Shown: positions 41,000 to 49,539 of the stretch, one piece after another
How the letters are laid out: each line of letters begins with the position of its first letter
Numbering within the stretch: the first letter of the stretch is position 1
DNA from: Pseudomonas nitroreducens NBRC 12694
GTDB taxonomy: Bacteria > Pseudomonadota > Gammaproteobacteria > Pseudomonadales > Pseudomonadaceae
Length of the DNA: 64,000 bases
Assembly (NCBI RefSeq): GCF_002091755.1
Contig: NZ_BDAI01000001.1
Coordinates: 1 to 64,000 of the forward strand
Direction: 5' to 3'
Made by a program: the position numbers and the translations under genes
Notes under the pieces: generated by a model
Told to the model about the DNA's origin: nothing
Seen by the model: only the letters and a program-made list of their open reading frames with translations
The model's database searches: none

Positions 41000-41413
41000 A
41001 TGCGCCAGTCCACATTGATCACCAGCATCTTCTGTTCGTTTTTTTCCGCTCTGGCTCTGGCCGCCGATCCGGCTGCATTGCTCGACAGTTACGCCGCCCA
41101 GGCACGCCAGCAGGAGCCGAATTTCACCGGCTTTTCCGGCGAACGCGGCAAGGCTCTCTACTTCCGCGAAGAACTTCGCGACGGCAAGAACATGAGTTGC
41201 ACCACTTGCCACGGACAGGACCCGCTACAACCGGGAAAAACGCTGACTTTCCGCAAGATCGAGCCATTGGCGCCGAGTGTTACACCCGCTCGCTTCACCG
41301 ATGCGAAGAAGGTGGAAAAGTGGTTCCGGCGAAACTGCAACGACGTATTCGGACGTGAATGCAGTGCCCAAGAAAAGGGCGATTTCGTTTCCTGGATCAG
41401 CAACCTGAAATAG
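41000..41413 (+). CDS. DUF1924 / SHP-type monoheme cytochrome c
   Basis: 137 residues from ATG at 41000 (GGGGGAG 6 bases before; the earlier ATG at 40976 has no such site). Signal peptide 1-21 (ALALAADP). One heme motif C67-T-T-C-H71. The C-terminal region KWFRRNCNDVFGREC contains the Asn and paired Cys expected for SHP, a cytochrome whose Asn ligand is displaced by O2, NO or similar small ligands. Fourteen bases before a diheme cytochrome gene and divergent from the cytochrome b fusion, the same company as in Rhodobacter sphaeroides SHP clusters. Confidence 0.87.
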   Translation: MRQSTLITSIFCSFFSALALAADPAALLDSYAAQARQQEPNFTGFSGERGKALYFREELRDGKNMSCTTCHGQDPLQPGKTLTFRKIEPLAPSVTPARFTDAKKVEKWFRRNCNDVFGRECSAQEKGDFVSWISNLK

Positions 41414-41427
41414 CCGGAGCGACGCGC

Positions 41428-42270
41428 ATGAACAGAAAGGGACTGCTACTGATGTTCGTTGCCATGCTGAATGTGGCTGGCTGCAATGCTGAAGACCACG
41501 GAGGGAACAAGCACGGAGGGTATAAGCGGCCCAAACAGCTGGCTGTTTCTGCAGCCGCTCCACAGCCTTGGCGCGAAGAGTGTTCGGCCTGCCATCTGGC
41601 CTATTCGCCCGGGTTACTGCCGCCGGACGCCTGGAGGGTTCAGATGAGTGACCTGAGCAACCACTACGGCAGCGACGCGAGCCTTGATCCAGACACGGAG
41701 AAAGTCATTCTCGACTTCCTCCTCCAGGCTTCAATGGCCAACCGGCTTCCGGTGGAAGGCGGAAGTCCAGGCAACCCACCACGCATCACGGAAACGCGGT
41801 GGTTCCTGAAAAAGCACGACGACATCAGCACTTCGACCTTCAAGCGCCCTAACATCGGTAGCGCGGCGAATTGTTCCGCCTGTCATCGTGATGCCGAGAA
41901 AGGGGACTTCGATGAGGATCGGGTGAAGATTCCAAAAGCGCAGGCCCAGAGCGCCGAAGTTGCCAATCTCATACAGCAGAAGCCGCAGCCTGCGGACAAT
42001 TACGCGCCTCTCGCGGCTACTGCCAAAGGTTCTGGAGCCAGCAATAGCTGCAGGGTCACTAGCCTCACCTCCAATATCCATTGCGACACTTCGCCGGGTA
42101 CCCCTGGTGAGCCCGCAACCGTGATTGTCTGGACGCAGGCCGCCGACGGAACATGGACTTGCTCCTTCAGTGGCTCGAGCAATACGGGACTCGTCCCTAA
42201 GAACTGCATGATTCTGGAGTCCCGCCAAGAGAACCTGATGCCTCCGGTAATAGAAAAATCGACGCGCTAG
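41428..42270 (+). CDS. Diheme cytochrome c (DHC) with pilin-like C-terminal extension
   Basis: 280 residues, about twice a normal DHC. The ATG at 41428 follows CCGGAG. The signal ends in LNVAGC, so it may be lipidated at C19. Two heme sites, C52-S-A-C-H56 and C149-S-A-C-H153, span a DHC domain at about 45-165 (CHLAYSPGLLPPDAWR). After a Pro/Gln linker, residues about 200-262 carry four Cys and the pattern TQAADGTWTC...GLVPKNC, which closely follows the C-terminal disulfide loop of P. aeruginosa-type IVa pilins (AADGLWKC...FIPKGC). The prepilin N-terminus is absent. The reading frame is continuous, so the fusion is real in this sequence. Role of the extension unknown. Confidence 0.83.
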   Translation: MNRKGLLLMFVAMLNVAGCNAEDHGGNKHGGYKRPKQLAVSAAAPQPWREECSACHLAYSPGLLPPDAWRVQMSDLSNHYGSDASLDPDTEKVILDFLLQASMANRLPVEGGSPGNPPRITETRWFLKKHDDISTSTFKRPNIGSAANCSACHRDAEKGDFDEDRVKIPKAQAQSAEVANLIQQKPQPADNYAPLAATAKGSGASNSCRVTSLTSNIHCDTSPGTPGEPATVIVWTQAADGTWTCSFSGSSNTGLVPKNCMILESRQENLMPPVIEKSTR

Positions 42271-42642
42271 TGCCCGCCTGCAACTCGGAAAGAGCTCTGC
42301 AATACAAGCCTAAGCGGCGCAGAGGGCCAGTAGGCTGACTGAGCAAATTGTCAGTAATGCAGAAGTCCGCTCCTGAGCAAAAGCTGCCCGTGAGAAGCGG
42401 ACGCTTGCGGTCAGGCCGCGGCCCGATTGCTCGATTCAGCTCGGCCCGGACGCTTCTTCTGCCCGGCTCCGGTGTTCCATGGCCACGGTCGTAACAGCCG
42501 TGAAAACGGCGAATGTGTCAGCGCACAACGATCTCCCCGTTGAGGGGCTGCACCTTGAGTGACAACGGAGCGCTGTGCCGGTCCGTATGTCCATCGCAAA
42601 CCGAACTACGCTCCTCCAGTCGACACTCCTGGAGAGATCACG
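42271..42642. other. Intergenic region
   Basis: 372 bases between the diheme cytochrome and the epoxide hydrolase-like gene. I see one weak inverted repeat (GTCCGCT ... AGCGGAC around 42366-42403) and no supported gene. Short frames on both strands lack ribosome sites and protein-like sequence. The promoter of the downstream gene is presumably in the last 100 bases. Confidence 0.45.
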
Positions 42643-43551
42643 ATGATCCGTCCCCTGCTGACCGCGTCCCTGCTGGTGACCTTGAGCATTCCGGCCCAGG
42701 CGGGGATAGCCGCCTTCCCCTCCTCCTTTCGCACCCAGGAGGTCGCCGTAGAGGGCGCGACCATCCACGTGCGCGTCGGCGGAACCGGGCCGGCAGTGGT
42801 GCTGCTGCACGGGTTCGGCGATACCGGCGACATGTGGGCGCCGCTGGCCACGGACCTGGCCAAGGACCACACCGTCGTCGTGCCGGACCTTCGTGGCATG
42901 GGCTTGTCGTCGATTCCGGCCAGCGGCTACGAGAAGAAGACCCAGGCCGCAGATGTGCGGGCGGTGCTGGCGTCACTGGGCATCGAGCACTCGGTGGTCA
43001 TCGGCCATGACATCGGCACCATGGTGGCCTATGCCTATGCGGCGCGTTATCCGCAGCGAACCGAGCGCCTGGTGGTGATGGACGCTCCCGTCCCCGGCAT
43101 CGCGCCGTGGAATGAGATCGTCCGCTCGCCGATGCTCTGGCACTTCGACTTCGGCGGCCCCGATATGGAACGGCTGGTGGCAGGGCGCGAGCGCATTTAC
43201 CTGGACCGTTTCTGGAACGAGTTCGCCGGCGATCCGCACAAGGTGGACGAAGCGACCCGCCAGCACTATGCCAAGCTCTACGCCCGTCCCGGCGCGATGC
43301 ATGCCGCCTTTGCCCAGTTCCGCAGCATTCGCCAGGACGCGGTGGACAACGAGGCGTCGAACAAGACGCGGCTGACGATGCCGGTGCTCGCCGTCGGCGG
43401 TGAAAAATCCTTCGGTGCCAACGAGGCCATCGTCATGCGCAATGCCGCCGACAACGTCACCGAAGTGGTGGTGCCGGGCGCCGGGCACTGGCTGATGGAA
43501 GAGGCGCCAGCCCCGACGATCCAGGCCATTCGCCAATTCATTTCGCCTTGA
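42643..43551 (+). CDS. Secreted Cif-like epoxide hydrolase / alpha-beta hydrolase
   Basis: 302 residues from ATG at 42643 behind GGAGAG. Signal peptide at 1-20 (SIPAQA). The fold and wording track the P. aeruginosa Cif epoxide hydrolase: LLHGFGDTGDMW, nucleophile Asp in IGHDIG, MDAPVPG, LWHFDFGGPD, VAGRERIYLDRFW, YAKLYARPG and the catalytic His in GAGHWLMEE. From my recollection of Cif, the ring-opening His (WHF) is kept, but the partner Tyr appears to be Phe (AQFRSI) and the Glu of MEAPIP is Asp. It could be an epoxide hydrolase with altered specificity or a related esterase or dehalogenase. Acts in the periplasm or outside. Confidence 0.83.
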   Translation: MIRPLLTASLLVTLSIPAQAGIAAFPSSFRTQEVAVEGATIHVRVGGTGPAVVLLHGFGDTGDMWAPLATDLAKDHTVVVPDLRGMGLSSIPASGYEKKTQAADVRAVLASLGIEHSVVIGHDIGTMVAYAYAARYPQRTERLVVMDAPVPGIAPWNEIVRSPMLWHFDFGGPDMERLVAGRERIYLDRFWNEFAGDPHKVDEATRQHYAKLYARPGAMHAAFAQFRSIRQDAVDNEASNKTRLTMPVLAVGGEKSFGANEAIVMRNAADNVTEVVVPGAGHWLMEEAPAPTIQAIRQFISP

Positions 43552-43570
43552 GATCCACGCCATGAAGGGC

Positions 43571-43594
43571 CCGGCATCAAGCGCCTGATGCCGG
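43571..43594 (+). terminator. Hairpin terminator candidate
   Basis: CCGGCATCA and its exact complement TGATGCCGG flank a six-base loop, 20 bases after the stop of the Cif-like gene, followed by ACGTTT. The U-tract is short. Confidence 0.6.
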
Positions 43595-43776
43595 ACGTTT
43601 CAGCGGCCCCAAGCCTTCCCCATCAGCGCATGGCCAACAAAGAAAGTTCGCTGCCGCTCGTCACAGAAATCCGATAGGAAGGTTGACCCTCCCCTACTGC
43701 GCCACTAGATTCCTACCCTTCTTTCGCCGGGGTGCGCTGTGCCCCGGCGAACACAACGGCAAAGGAATGTCCGCTC

Positions 43777-44364
43777 ATGTTCAAGCCCCTCAGGCCCTGG
43801 CTGCCTGCCCTGCTGCTTTGCAGCCCGCTCGCCGCGCAAGCGGAAGGTCCCTCTGGCGATTTCTGGCTGATTCACCAGCAGGGCAGCCTCTACAAGAACG
43901 AAATCTTCGTCATTGATGGCGACCCCGCCAACATCTACGACCGCAAGAACGGCGTGCGCTCGCTGGGCGTCTATCAGTTCTACGAGGAAGGCGCCAAGCC
44001 GACCTTTACCGCTTATGACGTCGAGGTCGACTGCGCGAAGAATCGCGTGCGCCTCAACGGCGCGCAGAACTACGACAAATTCTACAACGACATCCGCCCG
44101 AAGAAGGTCTCTAAGGAATGGCAGAAGAAGCCTGAGGCGTGGATCGCCCAGAGCCGCGACTTCCTCTGCAAGCCGGATGCCCACGTCGAGCAGAAGATGT
44201 ACCCGCTGGGCAAGATGCCCATGACGCAGCTGGTCTCGGCCGCCCCAGGCCTGTTCCAACTGCAGAACCGTGAGCACGCCAAGAACCTGATCCTGCAGAT
44301 GGTCGACAAGGGCTTCGAGCAGATGCCGGTCAAGAACGCACCGGCCAAGGAGGGTGTGCAATGA
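43777..44364 (+). CDS. Exported protein of unknown function
   Basis: 195 residues from ATG at 43777 (AAAGGAATG upstream). Signal peptide MFKPLRPWLPALLLCSPLAA, cleavage near AQAEG. The mature part is soluble and rich in Lys and aromatic residues (FWLIHQQGSLYKNEIFVIDG, YDKFYNDIRPKKV) with two Cys that could form a disulfide. Family not recognised. Its stop overlaps the start of the next lipoprotein gene (ATGA), so the two are translationally coupled. Confidence 0.8.
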   Translation: MFKPLRPWLPALLLCSPLAAQAEGPSGDFWLIHQQGSLYKNEIFVIDGDPANIYDRKNGVRSLGVYQFYEEGAKPTFTAYDVEVDCAKNRVRLNGAQNYDKFYNDIRPKKVSKEWQKKPEAWIAQSRDFLCKPDAHVEQKMYPLGKMPMTQLVSAAPGLFQLQNREHAKNLILQMVDKGFEQMPVKNAPAKEGVQ

Positions 44365-44756
44365 AAGGTCTACTGGCACTCGGGATGATCGCCATCCTGC
44401 TCGGCGGCTGCTCCGCCATTCCCACCCTGCCCGAAGCGCAGGCCCGCAGCTACTGGAAGGGCCGCCCGGCCGGCGATGCCATCGACCACTTCGGTGCACC
44501 CAGCGATATTGGCCTTGCGCCGGAGAACGACTGGGTCGTGCTGATCTACCGCCGCGATACTTCCTACGTCTCGCGTGAAGCGCTCGGCACCTACACCGGC
44601 CCGCAGAACGGCCAACTGGTGCATACCGAGTACTGGGGCGACGTGGTCCACTCCGCCAGTTGTGAAATCCGTGTCGCCATCAATCGCGCCCGGCAGGTGG
44701 ACTACCTGCTGACCCGCGGCAATTGCGGCGGCATCGCGCTGAGGCCGGAAGCCTGA
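44361..44756 (+). CDS. Lipoprotein of unknown function
   Basis: 131 residues. Signal MKGLLALGMIAILLGGC with lipobox LGGC and acceptor C17. The mature part has WKGRPAGDAIDHFGAP near the N-terminus, a pattern like other small lipoproteins (SmpA/OmlA-like GxP turn) but too weak to assign, and two later Cys. Coupled by overlap to the exported protein before it, suggesting they act together in the envelope. Confidence 0.8.
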   Translation: MKGLLALGMIAILLGGCSAIPTLPEAQARSYWKGRPAGDAIDHFGAPSDIGLAPENDWVVLIYRRDTSYVSREALGTYTGPQNGQLVHTEYWGDVVHSASCEIRVAINRARQVDYLLTRGNCGGIALRPEA

Positions 44757-44790
44757 GCCCAGGCTTCCTCATCAAGGAGGAGACGAAACC

Positions 44791-45090
44791 ATGCCAAGCA
44801 TGAACTACCTGGCGAAAGCGGCATTTCCGTTGCTCGGTCTCTTGACCATCAGCTCGCAGGCTTCTGCCGAAGAGGTCAAGGTGACGGAGTTGCTGCGCAG
44901 CGGCTATGAAGTGAAGGCGGCCTACGTGGCGCCGGGGCGAGTCACCCAGATCCACTTCCTGATCCTGCAGAAAGGCACGTCGGTCTACCAGTGCGGCAGC
45001 TATGAAAGCAGCGCGCCGATGCAGCGCTACTACGACTATTCCAACACCTACTCCTGCTCGCAGATCGGGGACTGGGTGCCCAAGAACTGA
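44791..45090 (+). CDS. Small exported protein of unknown function
   Basis: 99 residues with a signal peptide (LTISSQASAEE). The mature part contains VTELLRSGYEVKAAYVAPG and two Cys in YQCGSY and YSCSQIGDW, probably a disulfide. AAGGAGGAG precedes the ATG closely (44775-44783). It is the third consecutive exported protein in a same-strand run. Confidence 0.78.
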   Translation: MPSMNYLAKAAFPLLGLLTISSQASAEEVKVTELLRSGYEVKAAYVAPGRVTQIHFLILQKGTSVYQCGSYESSAPMQRYYDYSNTYSCSQIGDWVPKN

Positions 45091-45184
45091 ACGGCTTTCA
45101 CCCTCAGCCTGTGCTCCTGCGAAGGTCGGCATCCTCGATGCCGGCCGGCCCCCGCGCTCCAACCGTCACACGGATGTTTCTGCG

Positions 45185-45703
45185 ATGAAATTGCACCTGT
45201 TGCCCGCCAGCCTGTTGCTGGCCTGCGCCGTCTCCCACGCCGCCGAGCAGGCGCCTGTTCCCAAGCCCCTGGAAGAACAGGTCGGCCGCCTGGTCGAGCT
45301 GTACAAGGACAGCTTCGCCACTGGCTACCCCGAGGCCACCCGGGTGCAGACCCTGAAGGCCGGCAACGGCAGCGAGCTGACCCTGGCGGTCTTCACCGTC
45401 GAAGGCTTCGACATGGGTAACAACTACAACCAGTACCTCGCGGTCTTTGCCTCCACCCCGAACGAGGAAGGCCAGGAGCACTACAGCCTGCTGGATGCCA
45501 TGCAGATCGGCGGCGGTGGCTGGCGCTCGATCGAGGCACTCAATGCCAGGCTGGTCAGCGATCCCACAGGCCAGCGCACGCTGATCGATATCCCGGTGAT
45601 GGAAAACACCGACGACGATTCGCCGAACTTCCCCAGCCGCGCCGGCGTGATCCACCTGTCCCTGGAAGGCTCGCAGACGCCTCGGCTGGTGGAACAGCAC
45701 TGA
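45185..45703 (+). CDS. Exported protein of unknown function
   Basis: 172 residues from ATG at 45185; a longer frame from 45002 crosses the previous gene and is rejected. Signal peptide ends at SHAAEQ. The mature domain has mixed alpha/beta character (TLAVFTVEGFDMGNNYNQYL, QIGGGGWRSIEAL, GVIHLSLEG). No family recognised. Same strand and size class as the preceding exported proteins. Confidence 0.78.
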   Translation: MKLHLLPASLLLACAVSHAAEQAPVPKPLEEQVGRLVELYKDSFATGYPEATRVQTLKAGNGSELTLAVFTVEGFDMGNNYNQYLAVFASTPNEEGQEHYSLLDAMQIGGGGWRSIEALNARLVSDPTGQRTLIDIPVMENTDDDSPNFPSRAGVIHLSLEGSQTPRLVEQH

Positions 45704-45815
45704 CGCCGCCGCAAGGTCGTACCAGGCCTGATACCAAGTCGATAACAAGCCACGCTAAATTTCGCTGTGCGGCGGCCGCCACTGTCGGATAACCATCCTC
45801 AGCGGAAGTCTCGCC

Positions 45816-46292
45816 ATGACCACCATCAGCGCCGTCAGCGCCACCAACGTTCGCTATTCCACTGCCTCGACTTCCTCCGCCTCGACCGTTGCGGCGAGCG
45901 GTGAAGACAGCACCACCACTGACACCACCAGCACCGGCCAGACTTCGGCAAGTGCTTCTGCACAAGGCGCGGGCGGAGCGGCAGGTGCCGGTGGCGCCGC
46001 GGCAAGCAGCGGCTCGGACAGCAGCTCCGACACCACCCTGGAAAAGCTCAAGCAGGCGATGGAGCAGGCGCAGAAGGAACTGGAAGAAGCCGAGCAGGAG
46101 CTTGCCAAGGCCAGCCAGGGCGGCGGCCGGACCGAGGAAGAACAGCAGGCCCAGCAGATCGCCACCCAGGCTGCACAGGCTCGCGTGTCGTCCGCCTCGG
46201 CGGCCGTGGCAGCGGCTACCGCCGCCTATTCGCAAGCGCTGACCGAGTCCGGCAGCGGCACCAGCGGCACGTCGGTGAATACCACGGCCTGA
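45816..46292 (+). CDS. Low-complexity Ser/Ala/Thr protein with a coiled coil
   Basis: 158 residues, GGAAG before the ATG. Residues 1-72 are almost entirely Ser, Thr, Ala and Gly. Residues about 74-100 form a strong Glu/Gln/Lys coiled coil (LEKLKQAMEQAQKELEEAEQ), followed by an Ala-rich helix and a Ser/Thr/Gly tail. No signal peptide. Such proteins can be flexible scaffolds or export-system components; function unknown. Confidence 0.72.
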   Translation: MTTISAVSATNVRYSTASTSSASTVAASGEDSTTTDTTSTGQTSASASAQGAGGAAGAGGAAASSGSDSSSDTTLEKLKQAMEQAQKELEEAEQELAKASQGGGRTEEEQQAQQIATQAAQARVSSASAAVAAATAAYSQALTESGSGTSGTSVNTTA

Positions 46293-46338
46293 GGCCGGCA
46301 AACCAGCGGGCTGGCGCGCTCGCGCAGCCCGGTCAGGC

Positions 46339-47265
46339 TCAGCGGGTCCAGAGCGGGTCGGTGGTGAAGGCAATGGTCAGCCAACGGTTCGGGCCCTCGC
46401 CGCCGATGGCCGCGCCGATCTCGTCACGCAGTCGGTCCCACTCGTCGAGGGTCTGCGCCGGCCAGCCCGGCGGGACGATGAAGTACAGCTCGATCTGCTG
46501 TGCCCGCCCGACCTTGGCGACATAGGCCTGGTACGCCAGGAAGCCGTGCTGCGCGACGATCTGCGCGGCCACCTCGTCGACGTGCTGCTTCAGCTCCGGC
46601 GGGGTGACCAGCAGGATGTCCTTGAGCGCCTGGCGAATGGTCAGGAACGGAATCGGCAGGATCACCAGGCAGATCAGCGCCAGCACCGCCGGGTCGACAT
46701 ACGGGCCGATCTGCGCGTAGCCGCTCACGGTCGCCAGGTCGCCGACCAGAAAGGCGATCAGCAAGGCCAGGGAAATGCTGCCGGACATCACCCAGGACTT
46801 GGCATCGAGGGCGACGAAGTCCGAGCCGATGCGCCGGTTGGCGCGGAACTGCACCGCCGCCAGGGCGAAGCAGACCAGGGTGGCGACCGCCGCATAAAGA
46901 ATGGCGAAGCCGAACTCCAGCGCATGGCCGCCGCTGAGCAGCCTGCCGATGGCGTTGATCAGCGCATACAGCGTCACGCCGCAGAGCAGCGTGCCGTTGA
47001 GTGCCAGCACCATCGGCTCCAGGTGCCAGAAGCCCATGTTGAAGCGTTCGGCCAGGCGCCGGCTGGCGTCGCCCTCGGTGGTGTGGCGGCGGATCAGCGT
47101 CGCCACCATCAGCGCCAGGCCGCTCATGCTGGCATCGGCCAGCGAGTAGACACCATCGAAGACGATGGAAAAGGATCCCGAAAGCAGGCCGACGACAATA
47201 CCGAAACCGGCCAACAGCACGGTCACGATGATGGAAAGCCGCAGGATGCCCTGTTCTGTTTTCAT
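46339..47265 (-). CDS. Cation diffusion facilitator (CDF) family transporter
   Basis: 308 residues from ATG at 47265; the longer frame to 47556 adds a disordered Pro/Arg-rich tail and is rejected. Five or six membrane helices; FDGVYSLADASMSGLA is the first CDF metal-site helix (with D-x3-D), and LDAKSWVMSGSISLAL the second. The C-terminal cytoplasmic domain (about 210-308) has the alpha-beta fold. Members export Zn, Fe, Mn or Co by proton antiport; this branch is related to the uncharacterised YdfM/FieF-like group. Confidence 0.85.
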   Translation of the reverse strand: MKTEQGILRLSIIVTVLLAGFGIVVGLLSGSFSIVFDGVYSLADASMSGLALMVATLIRRHTTEGDASRRLAERFNMGFWHLEPMVLALNGTLLCGVTLYALINAIGRLLSGGHALEFGFAILYAAVATLVCFALAAVQFRANRRIGSDFVALDAKSWVMSGSISLALLIAFLVGDLATVSGYAQIGPYVDPAVLALICLVILPIPFLTIRQALKDILLVTPPELKQHVDEVAAQIVAQHGFLAYQAYVAKVGRAQQIELYFIVPPGWPAQTLDEWDRLRDEIGAAIGGEGPNRWLTIAFTTDPLWTR

Positions 47266-47471
47266 TGCTGGCGTGCTCCTCGCGCCTCGATGGTTGCGTC
47301 GCCGGAAGCCGGCCTGGCCGGCCCTGGCGGTTTCGCTGGGGGGCGCGACTATACGCCAGGGGCCTGGCCACGGCCATTGGCGCCCCGGCAATGTGTCCAT
47401 GCAAGGTCGCAAGGGGTCGGCACCACCAGCCCCTCCGGTACCGCCATTTCCTCCAGAGCAGCAGCCCCGAC

Positions 47472-48371
47472 CTAGGGCGGCGTTGCCCCTTCGTTCATCA
47501 GGTAGGTCACCAATTGCCGGGCGTGGGAGGACAGGGCATCCCAGTCGGCAACGCAAAGGCGCAACTCACGGGTGGCCCAGGGATCCGCGAGGGCCACCAG
47601 CGTCGTCGGCAATTCCTGCGCCAGCCGCGTCGCGGCAGCCTCCGGCAACATGGCCACGCCCACTCGCTGGGCGACCAGTTGGGCGATGGCATCGAAGCTC
47701 GGCGCGCGCACGCGTACCTTGAGCGGCAGCGCATTGCGTACCGCCATCGCCTCGACGAAGCGTTGCATGGCGCGCTCGGCCGGCAGGCAGACGAAGGGAA
47801 AGCTCAACGCGTCGCGCAGGCTGGGCAGGTGCTGGCTGGCCAGCGGGTGGTCCCGCGGCACCAGCAGCACCAGCTTGTCATTGCGGAACGGCAGCGACAG
47901 CAGGCCCGCGGTGGGCAGGTTGCCGTCATACACGCCGATATCGATCGAGCCGTCCCGCACCGCGAGCAACACGTCCTTGCTGTTCTGCTCGATCAGTTGC
48001 AGGTCCACCTCCGGATAATCCGCCAGGAAGGGCCCCAGCGCAGTGGGCAGGAAGGTGCTGTTGGCGACGGTGGACGCCGCCAGGCGCAAGGTGATGCGCC
48101 GTTCACCGCCCAGCTCCTGCAGAGTGTCCTTGAGCTGCCGCGCCTCCTTCAGCACGCGCTGGCTGGCCTCCAGCACCAGGCGACCGGTCGGCGTCAACGT
48201 CATGCCGTCGCTGTGCCGGGCGAACAGGGCAAGCCCGCAGCGCTCTTCGAACTGGCGCAGGCGGTTGCTCGCCGCCGAGACCGCCACGGGCACCGAGGCC
48301 GCTGCCTTGCTCAGGCTGCCGGTGCTGGCGATGGCGGCGATCAGGCGCAGATCGGCAAGATCGAAATGCAC
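47472..48371 (-). CDS. LysR family regulator
   Basis: 299 residues if the GTG at 48371 is the start; it has GGAGAA 6 bases before it, whereas the TTG at 48407 does not. The helix-turn-helix reads GSLSKAAASVPVAVSAASNRLRQFE. The co-inducer domain includes DIGVYDGNLP and DKLVLLVPRDHPLA. It is divergent from the EamA transporter gene (105-base gap), the likely target. Confidence 0.88.
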   Translation of the reverse strand: MHFDLADLRLIAAIASTGSLSKAAASVPVAVSAASNRLRQFEERCGLALFARHSDGMTLTPTGRLVLEASQRVLKEARQLKDTLQELGGERRITLRLAASTVANSTFLPTALGPFLADYPEVDLQLIEQNSKDVLLAVRDGSIDIGVYDGNLPTAGLLSLPFRNDKLVLLVPRDHPLASQHLPSLRDALSFPFVCLPAERAMQRFVEAMAVRNALPLKVRVRAPSFDAIAQLVAQRVGVAMLPEAAATRLAQELPTTLVALADPWATRELRLCVADWDALSSHARQLVTYLMNEGATPP

Positions 48372-48476
48372 TTTGCGTTCTCCATGGATGAAAGCAATCT
48401 TCGCCAATCCAGCATTCTAGCGGCCCAGCCTTCTCCATAGAATAATGCCTTTCCCCCGCCCTGCGTTCCCGCCGAC

Positions 48477-49451
48477 ATGAACAATCTGACTTCCCTGTAC
48501 CAGCGCAGCCTGCACAATGGCGTGTTCTTCGCCGTGCTGTCCGCCACCGGCTTCAGCCTCAAGGCGGTTTTCGTCAAGCTCTCCTATGCGGCCGCGCCCG
48601 TGGATGCGATCACGGTGCTGGCCATCCGCATGGGCCTGGCGCTGCCGCTGTTCCTCTGGCTGCTGTGGTTCAGCCGGGGGCCGCAACAGGCGCGGCTCTC
48701 GCTGCCCGACGGTGTACGCATCCTGCTGCTCGGGCTGGTCGGCTATTACCTGTCGAGCCTGTTCGACTTCTACGGCCTGGAATACATCAGCGCAGGCCTG
48801 GAGCGGCTGATCCTGTTCACCTACCCGACGCTGGTCCTGCTGCTGCAGATGGCAATGACCCGCGAACGCCCGAGCTCACGCACCCTCGCAGCCATGGCCC
48901 TGTGCTACCTCGGCCTGGGCATAGCGCTGGTGCACGACATCAAGGTGGAGGGCAGCGGCGGGCAGATCCTGCTGGGCGCCATCTGGGTCTTCGCCAGCGC
49001 CGTGACCTACGCGGTGTACTACATCGGCACCGCCGCGGTGATCCAGCGTGTCGGCTCGATGCGCCTGGCCGCGCTGGCCGGCATCGCCTCGTCGGTGATG
49101 GTGCTGGGGCACTACGCGGTGACCGGCGACGCGCAGCAGTTGGCAACCCTGCCAGGCTCGGTGTGGCTCTATGGCGCCCTGATGGCACTGATCTCCACCG
49201 TGCTGCCGATCTACTGGATGGCGCTGGCCATCCAGCGCATGGGTGCCACCCACGCGGCGGCGTTCGGCAACCTGGGGCCGGTCCTCACCGTGTTCGCCTC
49301 CTGGGCGCTGCTGGGCGAGGCGATCTCGATCTACCAACTGGCCGGCCTGGCACTGGTGTTGTTCGGGGTATCGCGGTTGTCCGGAGCCAAAGCGGCTGCG
49401 CCTCAACCTGCGCCGAAACAGCAGGCCGAGGATTGCAAGGCAGCGGGTTGA
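48477..49451 (+). CDS. EamA/DMT family transporter
   Basis: 324 residues with ten membrane helices in two EamA repeats (GVFFAVLSATGFSLKAVFVK; LLGAIWVFASAVTYAVYYIG). The second repeat ends with AAAFGNLGPVLTVFASWALLGE, the DMT signature. It is probably an exporter of amino acids or metabolites, divergent from the LysR gene that likely controls it. Confidence 0.88.
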   Translation: MNNLTSLYQRSLHNGVFFAVLSATGFSLKAVFVKLSYAAAPVDAITVLAIRMGLALPLFLWLLWFSRGPQQARLSLPDGVRILLLGLVGYYLSSLFDFYGLEYISAGLERLILFTYPTLVLLLQMAMTRERPSSRTLAAMALCYLGLGIALVHDIKVEGSGGQILLGAIWVFASAVTYAVYYIGTAAVIQRVGSMRLAALAGIASSVMVLGHYAVTGDAQQLATLPGSVWLYGALMALISTVLPIYWMALAIQRMGATHAAAFGNLGPVLTVFASWALLGEAISIYQLAGLALVLFGVSRLSGAKAAAPQPAPKQQAEDCKAAG

Positions 49452-49539
49452 GCGTATCCGCTGCCGCCCTGCGCGCGGACACCATGGCTTCGTGCAGCGG
49501 TGCGCCATTCACCTGGCGCACCGGTGCCTTACCCGCGTC

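Noticed and set aside
42411..42599. Minus-strand frame of 62 codons in the gap before the epoxide hydrolase-like gene
   Set aside because: No ribosome site, Arg/Pro/Ala-rich composition, and no recognisable family.
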